DNA from: Aliiroseovarius lamellibrachiae
GTDB lineage: Bacteria > Pseudomonadota > Alphaproteobacteria > Rhodobacterales > Rhodobacteraceae
DNA: 64,000 bases
Assembly (NCBI RefSeq): GCF_018599245.1
Contig: NZ_JAHEVJ010000009.1
Span: forward strand, 1 to 64,000
Reading direction: 5' to 3'
Part shown: positions 9,549 through 18,584 of the stretch, piece by piece
Position numbering within the stretch: position 1 is the first letter of the stretch
How the letters are laid out: the number at the start of each line of letters is the position of its first letter
Position numbers and translations under genes: made by a program
The notes under the pieces: model-generated
Seen by the model: the letters and a program-made list of their open reading frames with translations, nothing else
The model's database searches: none
What the model was told of the DNA's origin: nothing

Positions 9549-11108
9549 TTACCCTTCAAACACCTTGGGTTTTTTGGTGGTGCGCGCATAAAGTTCTGCT
9601 CCACTCACCCGATCGACACCTTTCAGGCTGACGTCGTACCCCCACAATTTGCGTACATGTTTCAGCACTTCGGTCCGGCTGTCATCGACCAGATCAATCC
9701 CATTGCTGATCGTATGCAAAAGTTGCAATTCACGGTCACCTTTCAGATCGGCGTCACGAACTTGAATATCTGGTTCAAGATAGGCCAAGTCATAAGAGCG
9801 TGCGAGCACGCGGCGGATCTCGCGGTACCCCCGACGGTTGTGGATGTGGCTGACTTCAAGGTTTGGCTGCTTGGCGTCATCGGCGATGACAAACAGTTTG
9901 AACTGGCGGATCAGGTGGGGCGAGAGGAACTGGAGAATAAAGCTCTCGTCGCGATAATTGGCCCAAGCGTCTTTTAAAACACTGCGCCAATCGGGATCGC
10001 CTGCAAAATTCGGAAACCACTCGCGGTCCTCGTCTGTTGGGTGTTCGCAGATCCGCTTGATGTCCATCATCATTGCAAACCCAAGCGCATAAGGGTTCAA
10101 CCCGGAAAAGCGCGGGTCGTCAAATTCGGGCTGCAAGATCACATTTGTATGGGAATGGAACATTTCCATATAGGCGCCTTGGGTGATCAGTCCTTTTTCA
10201 TAAAGTTGGTTAATGATGTAGTAATGGGTGAAGGTCGCACAACCTTCGTTCATGACTTTTGTCTGTTTTTGTGGGTAAAGATACTGTGCCATATAGCGTA
10301 CGATCCGTAGAATTTCGGACTGCCAGGGCGCCAGAACGGGGCTGTGTTTTTCAAGAAAGTAGAGGATATTTTCCTGCGGTAAATTCATCGCGGCCAACCG
10401 ATTGTTTAGGGCCAAGTCCTCAGCTGTCGCGGGCTCTTTTCCTTCGCCCAGCCTTGCATCGGTCCAGATATCCAACAGCTTTCTTTCGCGCACATAGCCT
10501 TCGCGTTGCAGGCGGATGGCTTCGATTTCTTGGCGCGTTGGTTTGGGCGGTCGACCATACCGAAACACACCCTGATCGCGCAGCGCATGGGCGGCGTCAA
10601 TGACCTGCTCGACCTCATCCACACCGTATCGCTCCTCACAATCCGAAATAAAATTCTTGGCAAATGATAGGTAATCTTGCACCCCATCGGCATCGGTCCA
10701 GTCACGGAATAGATAGTTGTTTTTGAAGAAATGATTATGCCCGAAAGCCGCATGCGCCATCACAAGGGTCTGCATTGCCATGGTGTTCTCTTCCATATTA
10801 TAGCTGATGCAGGGGTTTGAATTAATGACGATTTCATAGGCCAGACCCATGTGGCCTTTGCGATAATGGGTCTCGTCGCGGACAAAATGTTTGCCAAATG
10901 ACCAGTGCTGATACATCAATGGCAACCCTGCGCAGGAATAGGCGTCGAGCATTTGTTCGGCCGAGATGATCTCGATCTGGTTCGGATAGACATCTAACCC
11001 AAGATCCCCAAGCGCGATCTCTTCGATGGCGTCATGCACCGTGTTCATCAACTCAAAGGTCCAGTCGGATGTGTCAAACAACGGCTGAGTAGCGATTTTT
11101 GCGGTCAT
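9549..11108 (-). CDS. SpoVR family protein (YcgB-like)
   Basis: 519-residue member of the SpoVR/YcgB family, whose biochemical role is still unclear. Outside spore formers it is normally encoded with PrkA kinase and YeaH. The family's conserved features are visible: YQHWSFGKHF near residue 65, YSFAKNFISDCEERYG in the middle, and a His-rich stretch including EGCATFTHYYI. The start codon overlaps the stop of the upstream yeaH-like gene (ATGA), so it is the third gene of that operon. It converges on tamB. Confidence 0.92.
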   Translation of the reverse strand: MTAKIATQPLFDTSDWTFELMNTVHDAIEEIALGDLGLDVYPNQIEIISAEQMLDAYSCAGLPLMYQHWSFGKHFVRDETHYRKGHMGLAYEIVINSNPCISYNMEENTMAMQTLVMAHAAFGHNHFFKNNYLFRDWTDADGVQDYLSFAKNFISDCEERYGVDEVEQVIDAAHALRDQGVFRYGRPPKPTRQEIEAIRLQREGYVRERKLLDIWTDARLGEGKEPATAEDLALNNRLAAMNLPQENILYFLEKHSPVLAPWQSEILRIVRYMAQYLYPQKQTKVMNEGCATFTHYYIINQLYEKGLITQGAYMEMFHSHTNVILQPEFDDPRFSGLNPYALGFAMMMDIKRICEHPTDEDREWFPNFAGDPDWRSVLKDAWANYRDESFILQFLSPHLIRQFKLFVIADDAKQPNLEVSHIHNRRGYREIRRVLARSYDLAYLEPDIQVRDADLKGDRELQLLHTISNGIDLVDDSRTEVLKHVRKLWGYDVSLKGVDRVSGAELYARTTKKPKVFEG

Positions 11109-12424
11109 TTTTCAGCCCCCTTGATGGAAAATAATCTGCGGAACATGGGGTAAATATGCGCGGGTTCCGACACGCGCAGCATTTCAAAACTGGGCCAGAT
11201 GGCATTCACATTCACATAGGAATCCCACAGATCACCGCCCGTGTCTGTGTCATTCATTGCGTCCCTGGTCCCTGTCGGCATGATCTCGACATAGGCGAAA
11301 TACTGACAGATCGGCAGGATGACATCATTGAGCAGTTCCTCGCATTTCAGCGAGTCCTTGCCAAAATTTTCACCATCCGACGCTTGCGCGGCATAGATGT
11401 TCCACTCATCCGTTGGGTACCGGTCCTCGATGATCTTTTGCATTTCCAAAAGGGCCGTGCTGACAATGGTGCCGCCGGTTTCGCGGGCGTAGAAAAATGT
11501 CTCTTCATCCACCTCTTGTGCGTGATGGGTGTGCCGAATGAACACGACATCAGACTGATCATAAGCGCGTTCCAGAAACAGGTTGAGCAACAGGAAAAAC
11601 CGCCGCGCAAGGTCCTTTTCACGCTCCTGCATCGAGCCTGAGACATCCATCAAGCAAAACACAACAGCCTTGGAATTCCGGGTCATCACAGGGACATGCG
11701 TATCAAAGCGCAGGTCAAGAGGGTCAATATAACCGACAATCTTGCGCTTGCGCTCGAGGGCGGCGAAGGCCGTGCGCAGCTCCTCAAGTCGTTTTTTGTC
11801 CCGTGCCGTGGGGGCACCCTCTTCTTCCAGCGCCTCGATATCGGCGGCCAATGTGGCAAGCTCGTCCGTTGATGGGCGCCTTAGGGCAATGCGTCGCCCA
11901 AGCGAGTTGCGCATCGTGCGTACGAGGTTGAGGTTGTTGGGGGATCCCGCCGTGGTCAGCCCGGCCCGACGGGTCGCTTTGGTTTCAGTTTCAAATGTAT
12001 TTTTCTTAATCATGTCGGGCAGTTCCAGCCCGTCGAACAAGATATGCAAATACTCCTCTCGGGTCAGGCTGAAGGTAAACCCATCTTCGCCCTCGCCACT
12101 GTCCGACGCCTTGCGGCCCCCTTCCCCGGCGCCAGATTTTGGACGGGGGAAACTGTCGCCCACCACAAATTCTTTGTTGCCGGGAAAGATACGTTCGCGA
12201 AATCCACCTTGGTTGGAATGTACGAAACGTGGCTCGCCAATGCCTTTGGTGGGGATGGTAATCCGTTCGCCTGTCGGCACGGATCCACCATCCTTGATGG
12301 ATTTCTCCTGTACCGATTTATCGACCATATCCTTGATATGATGCCGCGCCCGGCGCAAGAACCGTTGGCGATTGCCAAGGCTTTTGCCCTTTGGATTTTG
12401 GCGGCGGTCAATGAAATGTCGCAT
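11105..12424 (-). CDS. YeaH/YhbH family protein (DUF444), VWA-like
   Basis: 439-residue cytoplasmic protein of the DUF444 family, partner of PrkA in stress-response modules. A MIDAS-type metal-binding motif is present (Asp-Val-Ser-Gly-Ser, residues 260-264) inside a von Willebrand A-like domain, following a charged N-terminal half with a low-complexity Gly/Ser/Glu stretch (residues about 96-115). It lies 13 bases after prkA and overlaps the SpoVR-like gene by 4 bases. Role is inferred from the conserved three-gene order; no enzymatic activity is evident. Confidence 0.92.
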   Translation of the reverse strand: MRHFIDRRQNPKGKSLGNRQRFLRRARHHIKDMVDKSVQEKSIKDGGSVPTGERITIPTKGIGEPRFVHSNQGGFRERIFPGNKEFVVGDSFPRPKSGAGEGGRKASDSGEGEDGFTFSLTREEYLHILFDGLELPDMIKKNTFETETKATRRAGLTTAGSPNNLNLVRTMRNSLGRRIALRRPSTDELATLAADIEALEEEGAPTARDKKRLEELRTAFAALERKRKIVGYIDPLDLRFDTHVPVMTRNSKAVVFCLMDVSGSMQEREKDLARRFFLLLNLFLERAYDQSDVVFIRHTHHAQEVDEETFFYARETGGTIVSTALLEMQKIIEDRYPTDEWNIYAAQASDGENFGKDSLKCEELLNDVILPICQYFAYVEIMPTGTRDAMNDTDTGGDLWDSYVNVNAIWPSFEMLRVSEPAHIYPMFRRLFSIKGAEK

Positions 12425-12437
12425 AACGACCCCCTGC

Positions 12438-14372
12438 CTATCCGGCTTTGTTCACCCTCATGTACCATTCCACCAGACGGCGGACCTGACGGCGGGTATA
12501 GCCGTGTTTTTCCATCCGCTCGACAAACTCCATGTGTTTGCCTTCGGTGTCGCTGTCTTTTTTCGACCCGAAGCTGATCACCGGCAACAGCTCTTCGACT
12601 TGGCTGAACATGTGTTTTTCAATCACGTCGCGCAGTTTTTCATACGACGACCAATGCGGGTTTTTCCCGGTGTTGGCGCGGTGGCGCAGGGCAAATTTCA
12701 CGATCTCGTTGCGGAAATCCTTGGGGTTGGAAATGCCCGCTGGTTTTTCGATTTTCGACAGTTCCCCATCGAGGATTTCGCGATTGTAAAGCTGGCCGGT
12801 GTCGGGATCTTTATAATCCTGTTCCTCGATCCAGGCGTCCGCATAGGCGATATACCGGTCAAACACGTTTTGCCCGTATTCGGTATAGCTTTCGAGGTAA
12901 GCTTTCTGAATCTCATTGCCGATGAAATCCTCATACCGCGGCGCGAGTTCGGTCTTGATAAACTCAAGATATTTCGCCTCGGTCTCTTTCGGGAATTGTT
13001 CGCGTTTGATCATCTGTTCCAACAGATACATCAGATGCACCGGATCGGCGGCGACCTCTTCTGTGTCATAATTGAACACATTGGACAGCACCTTAAAGGC
13101 AAAACGGGTCGAGACCCCGGTCATGCCTTCATCCACGCCCGCATGGTCTTGGTATTCCTGCGAAGTTTTCGCTTTGGGATCGCTGTCCTTCAGGGTTTCG
13201 CCATCATAGACCCGCAGCTTGGAAAAGAGGTTGGAGTTTTCATGTGGCACCAGCCGTGACAGCACAGAAAACCGCGCGAGGATCTTAAGCGTTTCTGGCG
13301 CGCAGGGCGCCTCTTTCAACTCGCTATGCTCCAGAAGTTTGTGATAAATTTCAGCCTCTTCCGTCACACGCAGGCAATAGGGCACCTTGATGATCGACAC
13401 GCGATCAATAAAGGCTTCGTTGTTTTTGTTGTTCTTGAACTGCTGCCATTCGCTTTCATTGGAATGGGCGAGGATCAACCCTTGGAACGGGATCGCGCCA
13501 AAGCTTTCCGTGCCCATGTAATTGCCTTCCTGCGTGGCGGTGAGCAGCGGATGCAGCATCTTGATCGGCGCCTTGAACATCTCGACAAATTCCATGATGC
13601 CCTGGCTGGTACGATTGAGCCCACCAGAAAATGAATAGGCGTCGGGATGGTCTTGGCTGAAATGCTCCAATTGGCGGATGTCCACCTTGCCGACCAATGT
13701 GGAAATGTCCTGATTGTTTTCATCCCCCGGTTCGACCTTGGCAATACAGATCCGGCGCAGACGCGAGGGCTTCATTTCCACCACCGTAAACTTGGAAATG
13801 TCACCTTTGAAGTCATCAAGCCGCTTCACGGCCCATGGCGACATCAGACCAGGTAGGCGGTGCCGCGAAATTCCATATTCCTGTTCCAACACCTCCCCCA
13901 TGCGCACAGGATCAAACAGGCCCAGCGGGCTTTCAAAGGTCGGGCTGATCGTATCACCGGCTTTCAGCACATAAATTGGCTGATCTTCGCACAAGCGCTT
14001 CAATCGCTCTGCAATTGAAGATTTCCCGCCCCCAACGGGCCCTAAAAGATAGAGGATCTGTTTGCGTTCTTCCAAGCCTTGCGCGGCATAACGGAAGTAC
14101 CCCACGATCCGTTCAATCGTGTCTTCCATCCCATAAAAATCTATAAAGGCAGCATAGCGTTTGATGGTTCGATTTTGGAAAATCAACCCGAGCCTAGGAT
14201 CTTTTGACGTATCCACCTGCTCTTCTTCACCAATCGCCCGAAGCATACGTTCTGCGACGTTGGCATACATTGATGGGTCCGATTTGCACCCGTTCAAATA
14301 GTCTTGCAATGACATCTCCCGCTCGCGGGTTTCTGCATATTGCTCGGCAAAAAGCTCGACAATGTCGTCCAT
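12438..14372 (-). CDS. prkA: PrkA family serine protein kinase
   Basis: 644-residue AAA+-type protein kinase. The N-terminal PrkA AAA domain holds a P-loop at residues 111-118 (GPVGGGKS), and the C-terminal PrkA kinase domain follows. In enterobacteria the homologue YeaG acts with YeaH in nutrient-stress adaptation. The start is strongly supported: an AAAGGAGGT Shine-Dalgarno lies about 8 bases upstream. It is the first gene of a prkA-yeaH-spoVR operon on the - strand. Confidence 0.95.
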   Translation of the reverse strand: MDDIVELFAEQYAETREREMSLQDYLNGCKSDPSMYANVAERMLRAIGEEEQVDTSKDPRLGLIFQNRTIKRYAAFIDFYGMEDTIERIVGYFRYAAQGLEERKQILYLLGPVGGGKSSIAERLKRLCEDQPIYVLKAGDTISPTFESPLGLFDPVRMGEVLEQEYGISRHRLPGLMSPWAVKRLDDFKGDISKFTVVEMKPSRLRRICIAKVEPGDENNQDISTLVGKVDIRQLEHFSQDHPDAYSFSGGLNRTSQGIMEFVEMFKAPIKMLHPLLTATQEGNYMGTESFGAIPFQGLILAHSNESEWQQFKNNKNNEAFIDRVSIIKVPYCLRVTEEAEIYHKLLEHSELKEAPCAPETLKILARFSVLSRLVPHENSNLFSKLRVYDGETLKDSDPKAKTSQEYQDHAGVDEGMTGVSTRFAFKVLSNVFNYDTEEVAADPVHLMYLLEQMIKREQFPKETEAKYLEFIKTELAPRYEDFIGNEIQKAYLESYTEYGQNVFDRYIAYADAWIEEQDYKDPDTGQLYNREILDGELSKIEKPAGISNPKDFRNEIVKFALRHRANTGKNPHWSSYEKLRDVIEKHMFSQVEELLPVISFGSKKDSDTEGKHMEFVERMEKHGYTRRQVRRLVEWYMRVNKAG

Positions 14373-14933
14373 TTGACACCTACCTCCTTTTGGGGTTCCT
14401 CCTTAACCAAATGACACCTTCGGGCGTGCCATTGTTGTCACGCGGGAAGGGTGGGCCCCACAGCAAATCCGGCCGGGGGAATGAAAGCCAACAGCGATCA
14501 GGTTCGCAAACACGCGTCGCGAAAAGTATCAAGCCATTGATATGATGCTATTAAATTTTACACCTTTGAAAACCAGCATACACTAAAAACGCGACTTTTG
14601 CTATCGTTATGTGGGTCAACTCCGCTTGAACGTAAGACGCAATCGCGTGATTTCATCGTGACCAAAGGGGGTTGGGGCCAGATCTATCGCCGGTCGCCAT
14701 TGGCGCGCGGCTGCTCAATTCAACACAAAAAGACGATGCCAGCACCCCGATGCGCATTTTACAACCGACCGCGTAAGGCGACCACTTCAACCTGATTTCT
14801 GTCATTCGTTTTGTCAGGGAAATCAGATCAACCGTGGCGATTTAAGTTTCAGACCGTTGATCGTGTTCACCCAGGAATTGTCGTTTCATCGCGCGGCCTC
14901 GCCGGAACATAGCCGCGCGCATTTTTTGGGGCA
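14373..14933. other. Intergenic gap of 561 bases between prkA and iolG
   Basis: No convincing protein gene is seen. The right part of prkA's upstream region presumably holds its promoter. A conspicuously AT-rich stretch lies at about 14535-14590. The gap ends with a GC-rich hairpin followed by six T residues on the + strand (14891-14927), although no + strand gene is known to precede it. The short + strand frames here (about 65 residues) have no recognisable features or ribosome binding sites. Confidence 0.5.
14891..14927 (+). terminator. Rho-independent terminator-like hairpin, + orientation
   Basis: GCGCGGC at 14891-14897 pairs perfectly with GCCGCGC at 14912-14918, with a 14-base loop, and is followed by TTTTTT at 14922-14927 on the + strand. 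Read on the - strand the hairpin is not followed by a U-tract, so it is not an obvious terminator for iolG, whose stop is only 16 bases from the hairpin. It suggests a + strand transcript ending here. Confidence 0.5.
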
Positions 14934-15923
14934 TCACCCAACCGAGACGGGGCGACCTTCTGCCAAAGACCGTGCTGCCGCATCTGCCAAAACTTGCGCG
15001 CGCAACCCATCCTGAATGCTGGGCGAAACAGGTTGATCGCCACTTACTGCCGCTACAAAATGCAGCATCTCGGCCCGGTAGGCCGCCTCGTAGCGTTCCA
15101 GGAAAAAATTCTGCGCCGCTGCTTTGCGAAACCCGGTCGCGGTGGCCACTTCCACTGTGTTTTCCAACATATTTTCGGCGCGCAACATCCCATTAGCACC
15201 ATGGACCTCAATCCGCTGGTCGTACCCGTAACTGGCCCGTCGCGAGTTGGAGATTTGGCAAATCTTCCCAGATGCGGTGGTCAGCGTGACAGCCGCGGTA
15301 TCGACGTCGCCCGCCGTGCCAATTTCGGGGTCCACCAAGGCCGAGCCAACCGCATAAACAGTGATTGGTTCCTCACCAAGCAAGAACCGGGCCATATCCA
15401 GGTCATGAATCATCATGTCACGAAACAGCCCGCCCGAGCTTTTGATGTAGCTGACTGGTGGCGGTGTTGGGTCGCGTGACAAGATGGTCACGATTTCCAC
15501 AGCGCCAATCTCACCTGTTGTAAGACGTGAATGAACATTGGCGAAATTCGGGTCAAAGCGACGGTTGAATGCGGTTAGAAAGGGGACATTTGCGGCCTCG
15601 ACCACTTTGATGCAATCGCGAATACGATCGGCGGACATGTCTACGGGCTTTTCACAAAAGATCGCTTTCCCCGCGCGTGCCGCCGCGTGGATCAAGTCAT
15701 AATGGGTGTCGGTTGGGGTGCCAATGACCACCGCATCCACTTTTTCACTCGCAATAAGCGCGTCGGGCGTCATCACATCGGCGCCGGTTTTTGCTGCCAA
15801 AGCCTGTGCAGGATCTGGAAAGGCATCTGCGACGGCGGTGACCATGGCCCCTTCGATTTGACCGATGCTACGGGCATGGACCTGGCCAATGCGACCACAT
15901 CCTAAAAGTCCAATTTTCAGCAT
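14934..15923 (-). CDS. iolG: Inositol 2-dehydrogenase (Gfo/Idh/MocA family)
   Basis: Oxidises myo-inositol to 2-keto-myo-inositol with NAD, the first step of inositol catabolism. The 329-residue product has the Rossmann motif GCGRIGQVHA (residues 8-17), the Glu-Lys-Pro motif at residues 91-93, and the substrate-domain signature DMMIHDLDMARFL characteristic of IolG. I chose the ATG at 15923, which gives the family N-terminus MLKIGLLG and abuts the iolJ stop with only one base between. It is the last gene of the leftward iolDCBJG operon. Confidence 0.92.
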   Translation of the reverse strand: MLKIGLLGCGRIGQVHARSIGQIEGAMVTAVADAFPDPAQALAAKTGADVMTPDALIASEKVDAVVIGTPTDTHYDLIHAAARAGKAIFCEKPVDMSADRIRDCIKVVEAANVPFLTAFNRRFDPNFANVHSRLTTGEIGAVEIVTILSRDPTPPPVSYIKSSGGLFRDMMIHDLDMARFLLGEEPITVYAVGSALVDPEIGTAGDVDTAAVTLTTASGKICQISNSRRASYGYDQRIEVHGANGMLRAENMLENTVEVATATGFRKAAAQNFFLERYEAAYRAEMLHFVAAVSGDQPVSPSIQDGLRAQVLADAAARSLAEGRPVSVG

Positions 15924-15924
15924 G

Positions 15925-16755
15925 TTATGCCCCCTTGAATGCGCGTAAAACCTGTCGTGTCGCGGTGACCACAGGATCATGAGTTTCTTTTAGGATCTGT
16001 ACCCGATCAAACCGAGATGGGTCATGATTGACCGCCTCGCGCAGCGCGTGACCAAAGGCCATACGCAATTCGGTCCCGATGTTGAATTTGCACACTTTTG
16101 ACCCACGCGCCAAGGCGGAGCGCTGTTCCACCGGCACGCCAGAGCCGCCGTGAATGACCAAAGGCACCTCGGTCACAGCCTCGATTGCGCGGATGCGGTC
16201 CATGTCCAAGCCACCCTCTTTGTCTTGTTGCAAATGCACGTTGCCAACCGAGATTGCCATGGCGTCCACCCCGGTTTCGCGTGCAAACTGTGCGGCTTCG
16301 TCTGGATTGGTTCCGGCAGAACCTTCGCCGCCAGAGTAGCCAACAAAACCAATCTCGCCCTCGCAAGATACACCGGCGGCGTGTGCCATTTCGACAATGG
16401 CCGCGGTCTCTGTGATGTTCTCAGAAAGTGGTTTGCGTGATCCGTCAAACATAACCGAGGTAAAGCCGCTGTCGATGGCGATCCGGCAATCCTCTACTGT
16501 ATACCCGTGGTCGAGATGGGCCACGACCGGCACGCTTGCCGCTTCCGCCAAATGGCGAAACATCTTGCCCAAAATAGGCAGGGGCGTGTGGTCCCGGCAC
16601 GATGGCCCAGCTTGTAAAATCACCGGGCAATTTTCGGCCTCCGCCGCCGCCACATAGGCGCGCATTTCTTCCCATCCAAGCGTGACAAGACCGGCCACAG
16701 CGTATCCATTCTTCAGCGCGGGCTGAAGCACATCCTTCAATGTCACAAGGGTCAT
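15925..16755 (-). CDS. iolJ: Class II aldolase, probable 5-keto-2-deoxy-6-phosphogluconate aldolase
   Basis: Predicted to split 2-deoxy-5-keto-gluconate 6-phosphate into dihydroxyacetone phosphate and malonic semialdehyde. The 276-residue product is a class II (zinc) fructose-bisphosphate-aldolase-family protein: AHLDHGYTVEDC supplies the catalytic Asp and zinc His pair, CEGEIGFVGYSGG follows, and the phosphate-binding region shows VIHGGSGVP. Its place in an iol operon, overlapping iolB by 4 bases, argues for the IolJ role rather than a glycolytic FBP aldolase. Confidence 0.85.
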   Translation of the reverse strand: MTLVTLKDVLQPALKNGYAVAGLVTLGWEEMRAYVAAAEAENCPVILQAGPSCRDHTPLPILGKMFRHLAEAASVPVVAHLDHGYTVEDCRIAIDSGFTSVMFDGSRKPLSENITETAAIVEMAHAAGVSCEGEIGFVGYSGGEGSAGTNPDEAAQFARETGVDAMAISVGNVHLQQDKEGGLDMDRIRAIEAVTEVPLVIHGGSGVPVEQRSALARGSKVCKFNIGTELRMAFGHALREAVNHDPSRFDRVQILKETHDPVVTATRQVLRAFKGA

Positions 16756-17594
16756 TTGAACTTTGCCACCATATCCATGATACCGGGAATTGTGTGAAGC
16801 TGGGCCTCATGTGTCGGCTGGAAATACTGCTTCAACGACCGCTGGCTAAGACCGCCAAGGATGGTGAAATAATACATCTGATACCCGGGCAAAACTGCGC
16901 AAGGGTGATAGCCTTTGTCGATCATAATCGTTGATCCATCCATGATGTGATAGGCATCGCCGGGCTCATTGTCTTCGCGCTGCAACATCTGAACGCCCGA
17001 CCCATAGTTTGGTTTGAACCGGAAGTTATATGTCTCATCATGGCGGGTTTCATCGGGCAAACGATCAGTGTCATGTTTGTGGGATGGGAAGCCGGACCAA
17101 CCGCCTTCGCCCACGGTAAACAGCTCGCTGACCAACAAGCGGCCGACTTTGTCGTGATATTTCGTGCCAAGGATGTGCTTGATTTTGCGGTGAGTTTTCG
17201 TGTCATCTGACCCGTATTGCACCAAATCAATCTCGGCTTCGCGTACGTCAAACGGCTCAAGCACCTTGTCGTATTTTGCACCCGCAATGAAGGTTTCGGT
17301 CGCATCGGTCAGACAGGTGATCCGCACTTTGGCCCCAACCGGCACGTAAACCCCTTCGGGTTCGCCGTCCCAGACATCTTCGGTCCGCGTGCCAAGGCGA
17401 TCATATTTCGCGCCGTCCACATCGACATCAACCGTGCCCGTTGCCGGCACAATGCAGGTTTCATAGCCGGGCACGGCGTATTCAAACACCTCGCCCTTCT
17501 TCAGCTTGATGATGTTAAAGTAATTCAACGGCACCAGATCGTGATCAACATCGACGATGGGTTTGTTTTGGTTGTCATGGGGCGCGATATGCAT
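16752..17594 (-). CDS. iolB: 5-deoxy-glucuronate isomerase
   Basis: Isomerises 5-deoxy-glucuronate, the product of IolD, to 2-deoxy-5-keto-gluconate. The 280-residue double-cupin protein shows the family's metal-binding pattern in PSHKHDTDRLPDE with a further Glu/His-containing strand (DETYNFRFKP) and conserved YHPCAVLPGYQMYY near the C-terminus. It starts 12 bases after the iolC stop and its own stop overlaps iolJ. Length and motifs fit IolB closely. Confidence 0.94.
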   Translation of the reverse strand: MHIAPHDNQNKPIVDVDHDLVPLNYFNIIKLKKGEVFEYAVPGYETCIVPATGTVDVDVDGAKYDRLGTRTEDVWDGEPEGVYVPVGAKVRITCLTDATETFIAGAKYDKVLEPFDVREAEIDLVQYGSDDTKTHRKIKHILGTKYHDKVGRLLVSELFTVGEGGWSGFPSHKHDTDRLPDETRHDETYNFRFKPNYGSGVQMLQREDNEPGDAYHIMDGSTIMIDKGYHPCAVLPGYQMYYFTILGGLSQRSLKQYFQPTHEAQLHTIPGIMDMVAKFK

Positions 17595-17606
17595 GTGCGT
17601 ATCCTT

Positions 17607-18584
17607 TCAGCAATTTGTGGGGCCGGGATGCGAGGCCAAAAAGGCCTCAAGCTCGGCGGTGTTGGGCATGGCGGGGGCGCAGCCGGGTTGCGCGACAACA
17701 ATTGACGCACAAGCCGACCCGCGCAAAACGGCGTCTTTCATCAGGTGATCTTTGGACAGCGCGGCGAGAAAGCCGGCCATGAAACTGTCGCCAGCACCGG
17801 TGGGTTTCACCGCGTCTACCGGAAAAATTCCGGTACGCAGCTCTTGCCCATTTGCAAAGGTCATGGCCCCTTCCGCGCCCATTTTATAGACGACAATGGC
17901 GGCGCTGGAAGTCGCGAGTTCCCGTGCTTTATCAAGGCCATACGAGATATCGCCGGCCATGAAACCAAATTCTTCATCATTGCCAACAATGACGTCGGAC
18001 AAGGCCCCCGCGCGCGACAAAACATCCTGTGCGACCTGCGGTGAAGGCCAGCTGTAAGGGCGATAATCCACATCAAAAATGATCGGCAAACCCGCAGCAC
18101 GCGCCAGTTCAAAGGCGCGGAACGCAGCAGTTCGGGAGGGTTCCGCGGCAAAGACCGTACCAGCCGTGATCAACGCGCCAAATTGGCTGTAATCCACCGC
18201 CTCCACGTCATCGACGGTCATTTGAAAGTCGGCGGCATTGTTGCGGTAAATCACCGATTGATGCTCGTCCACGCGGGTTTCATAAACGGCGAGCGACGTG
18301 CGCTCTTCGCCTTTGATCCGCTTTACATGGGTGCGATCAATGCCGTAGGCATCCAGCTGATTTTCACAATACCAACCCACCGCATCATCGGAAACCGATG
18401 TCACAAGGGCGGCGTCACAGCCGAATTTGACCAACCCTGCCGCGATATTGGCCGAGCTTCCGCCCATCGCCACCATCATGGATGTTGCATCCTGTGTCCG
18501 TGTGCCCGCAGGTTCCGGCGAAAGATCCATGCCCACACGCCCGATCACCAGAAAATTGCGCTTGGCAATGCCGTCCATCACCAT
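17607..18584 (-). CDS. iolC: 5-dehydro-2-deoxygluconokinase
   Basis: PfkB-family sugar kinase (325 residues) that phosphorylates 2-deoxy-5-keto-gluconate. The N-terminal GRVGMDL and the C-terminal PfkB signature with the catalytic Asp (KPTGAGDSFMAGFLAAL) are intact. The start at 18584 is chosen because its ATG overlaps the TGA of iolD (ATGA); a second in-frame ATG two codons later is an alternative. The longer extension of this frame into iolD has no family resemblance. Confidence 0.93.
   Translation of the reverse strand: MVMDGIAKRNFLVIGRVGMDLSPEPAGTRTQDATSMMVAMGGSSANIAAGLVKFGCDAALVTSVSDDAVGWYCENQLDAYGIDRTHVKRIKGEERTSLAVYETRVDEHQSVIYRNNAADFQMTVDDVEAVDYSQFGALITAGTVFAAEPSRTAAFRAFELARAAGLPIIFDVDYRPYSWPSPQVAQDVLSRAGALSDVIVGNDEEFGFMAGDISYGLDKARELATSSAAIVVYKMGAEGAMTFANGQELRTGIFPVDAVKPTGAGDSFMAGFLAALSKDHLMKDAVLRGSACASIVVAQPGCAPAMPNTAELEAFLASHPGPTNC

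Noticed and set aside
12372-13259. Long + strand frame (295 codons) inside prkA
   Set aside because: Antisense shadow of the clearly coding prkA; the protein has no family features and no ribosome binding site.
14434-14795. Short + strand frames in the prkA-iolG gap
   Set aside because: No ribosome binding sites, no domain resemblance; the hairpin at 14891 is better taken as evidence for a transcript than for these peptides.
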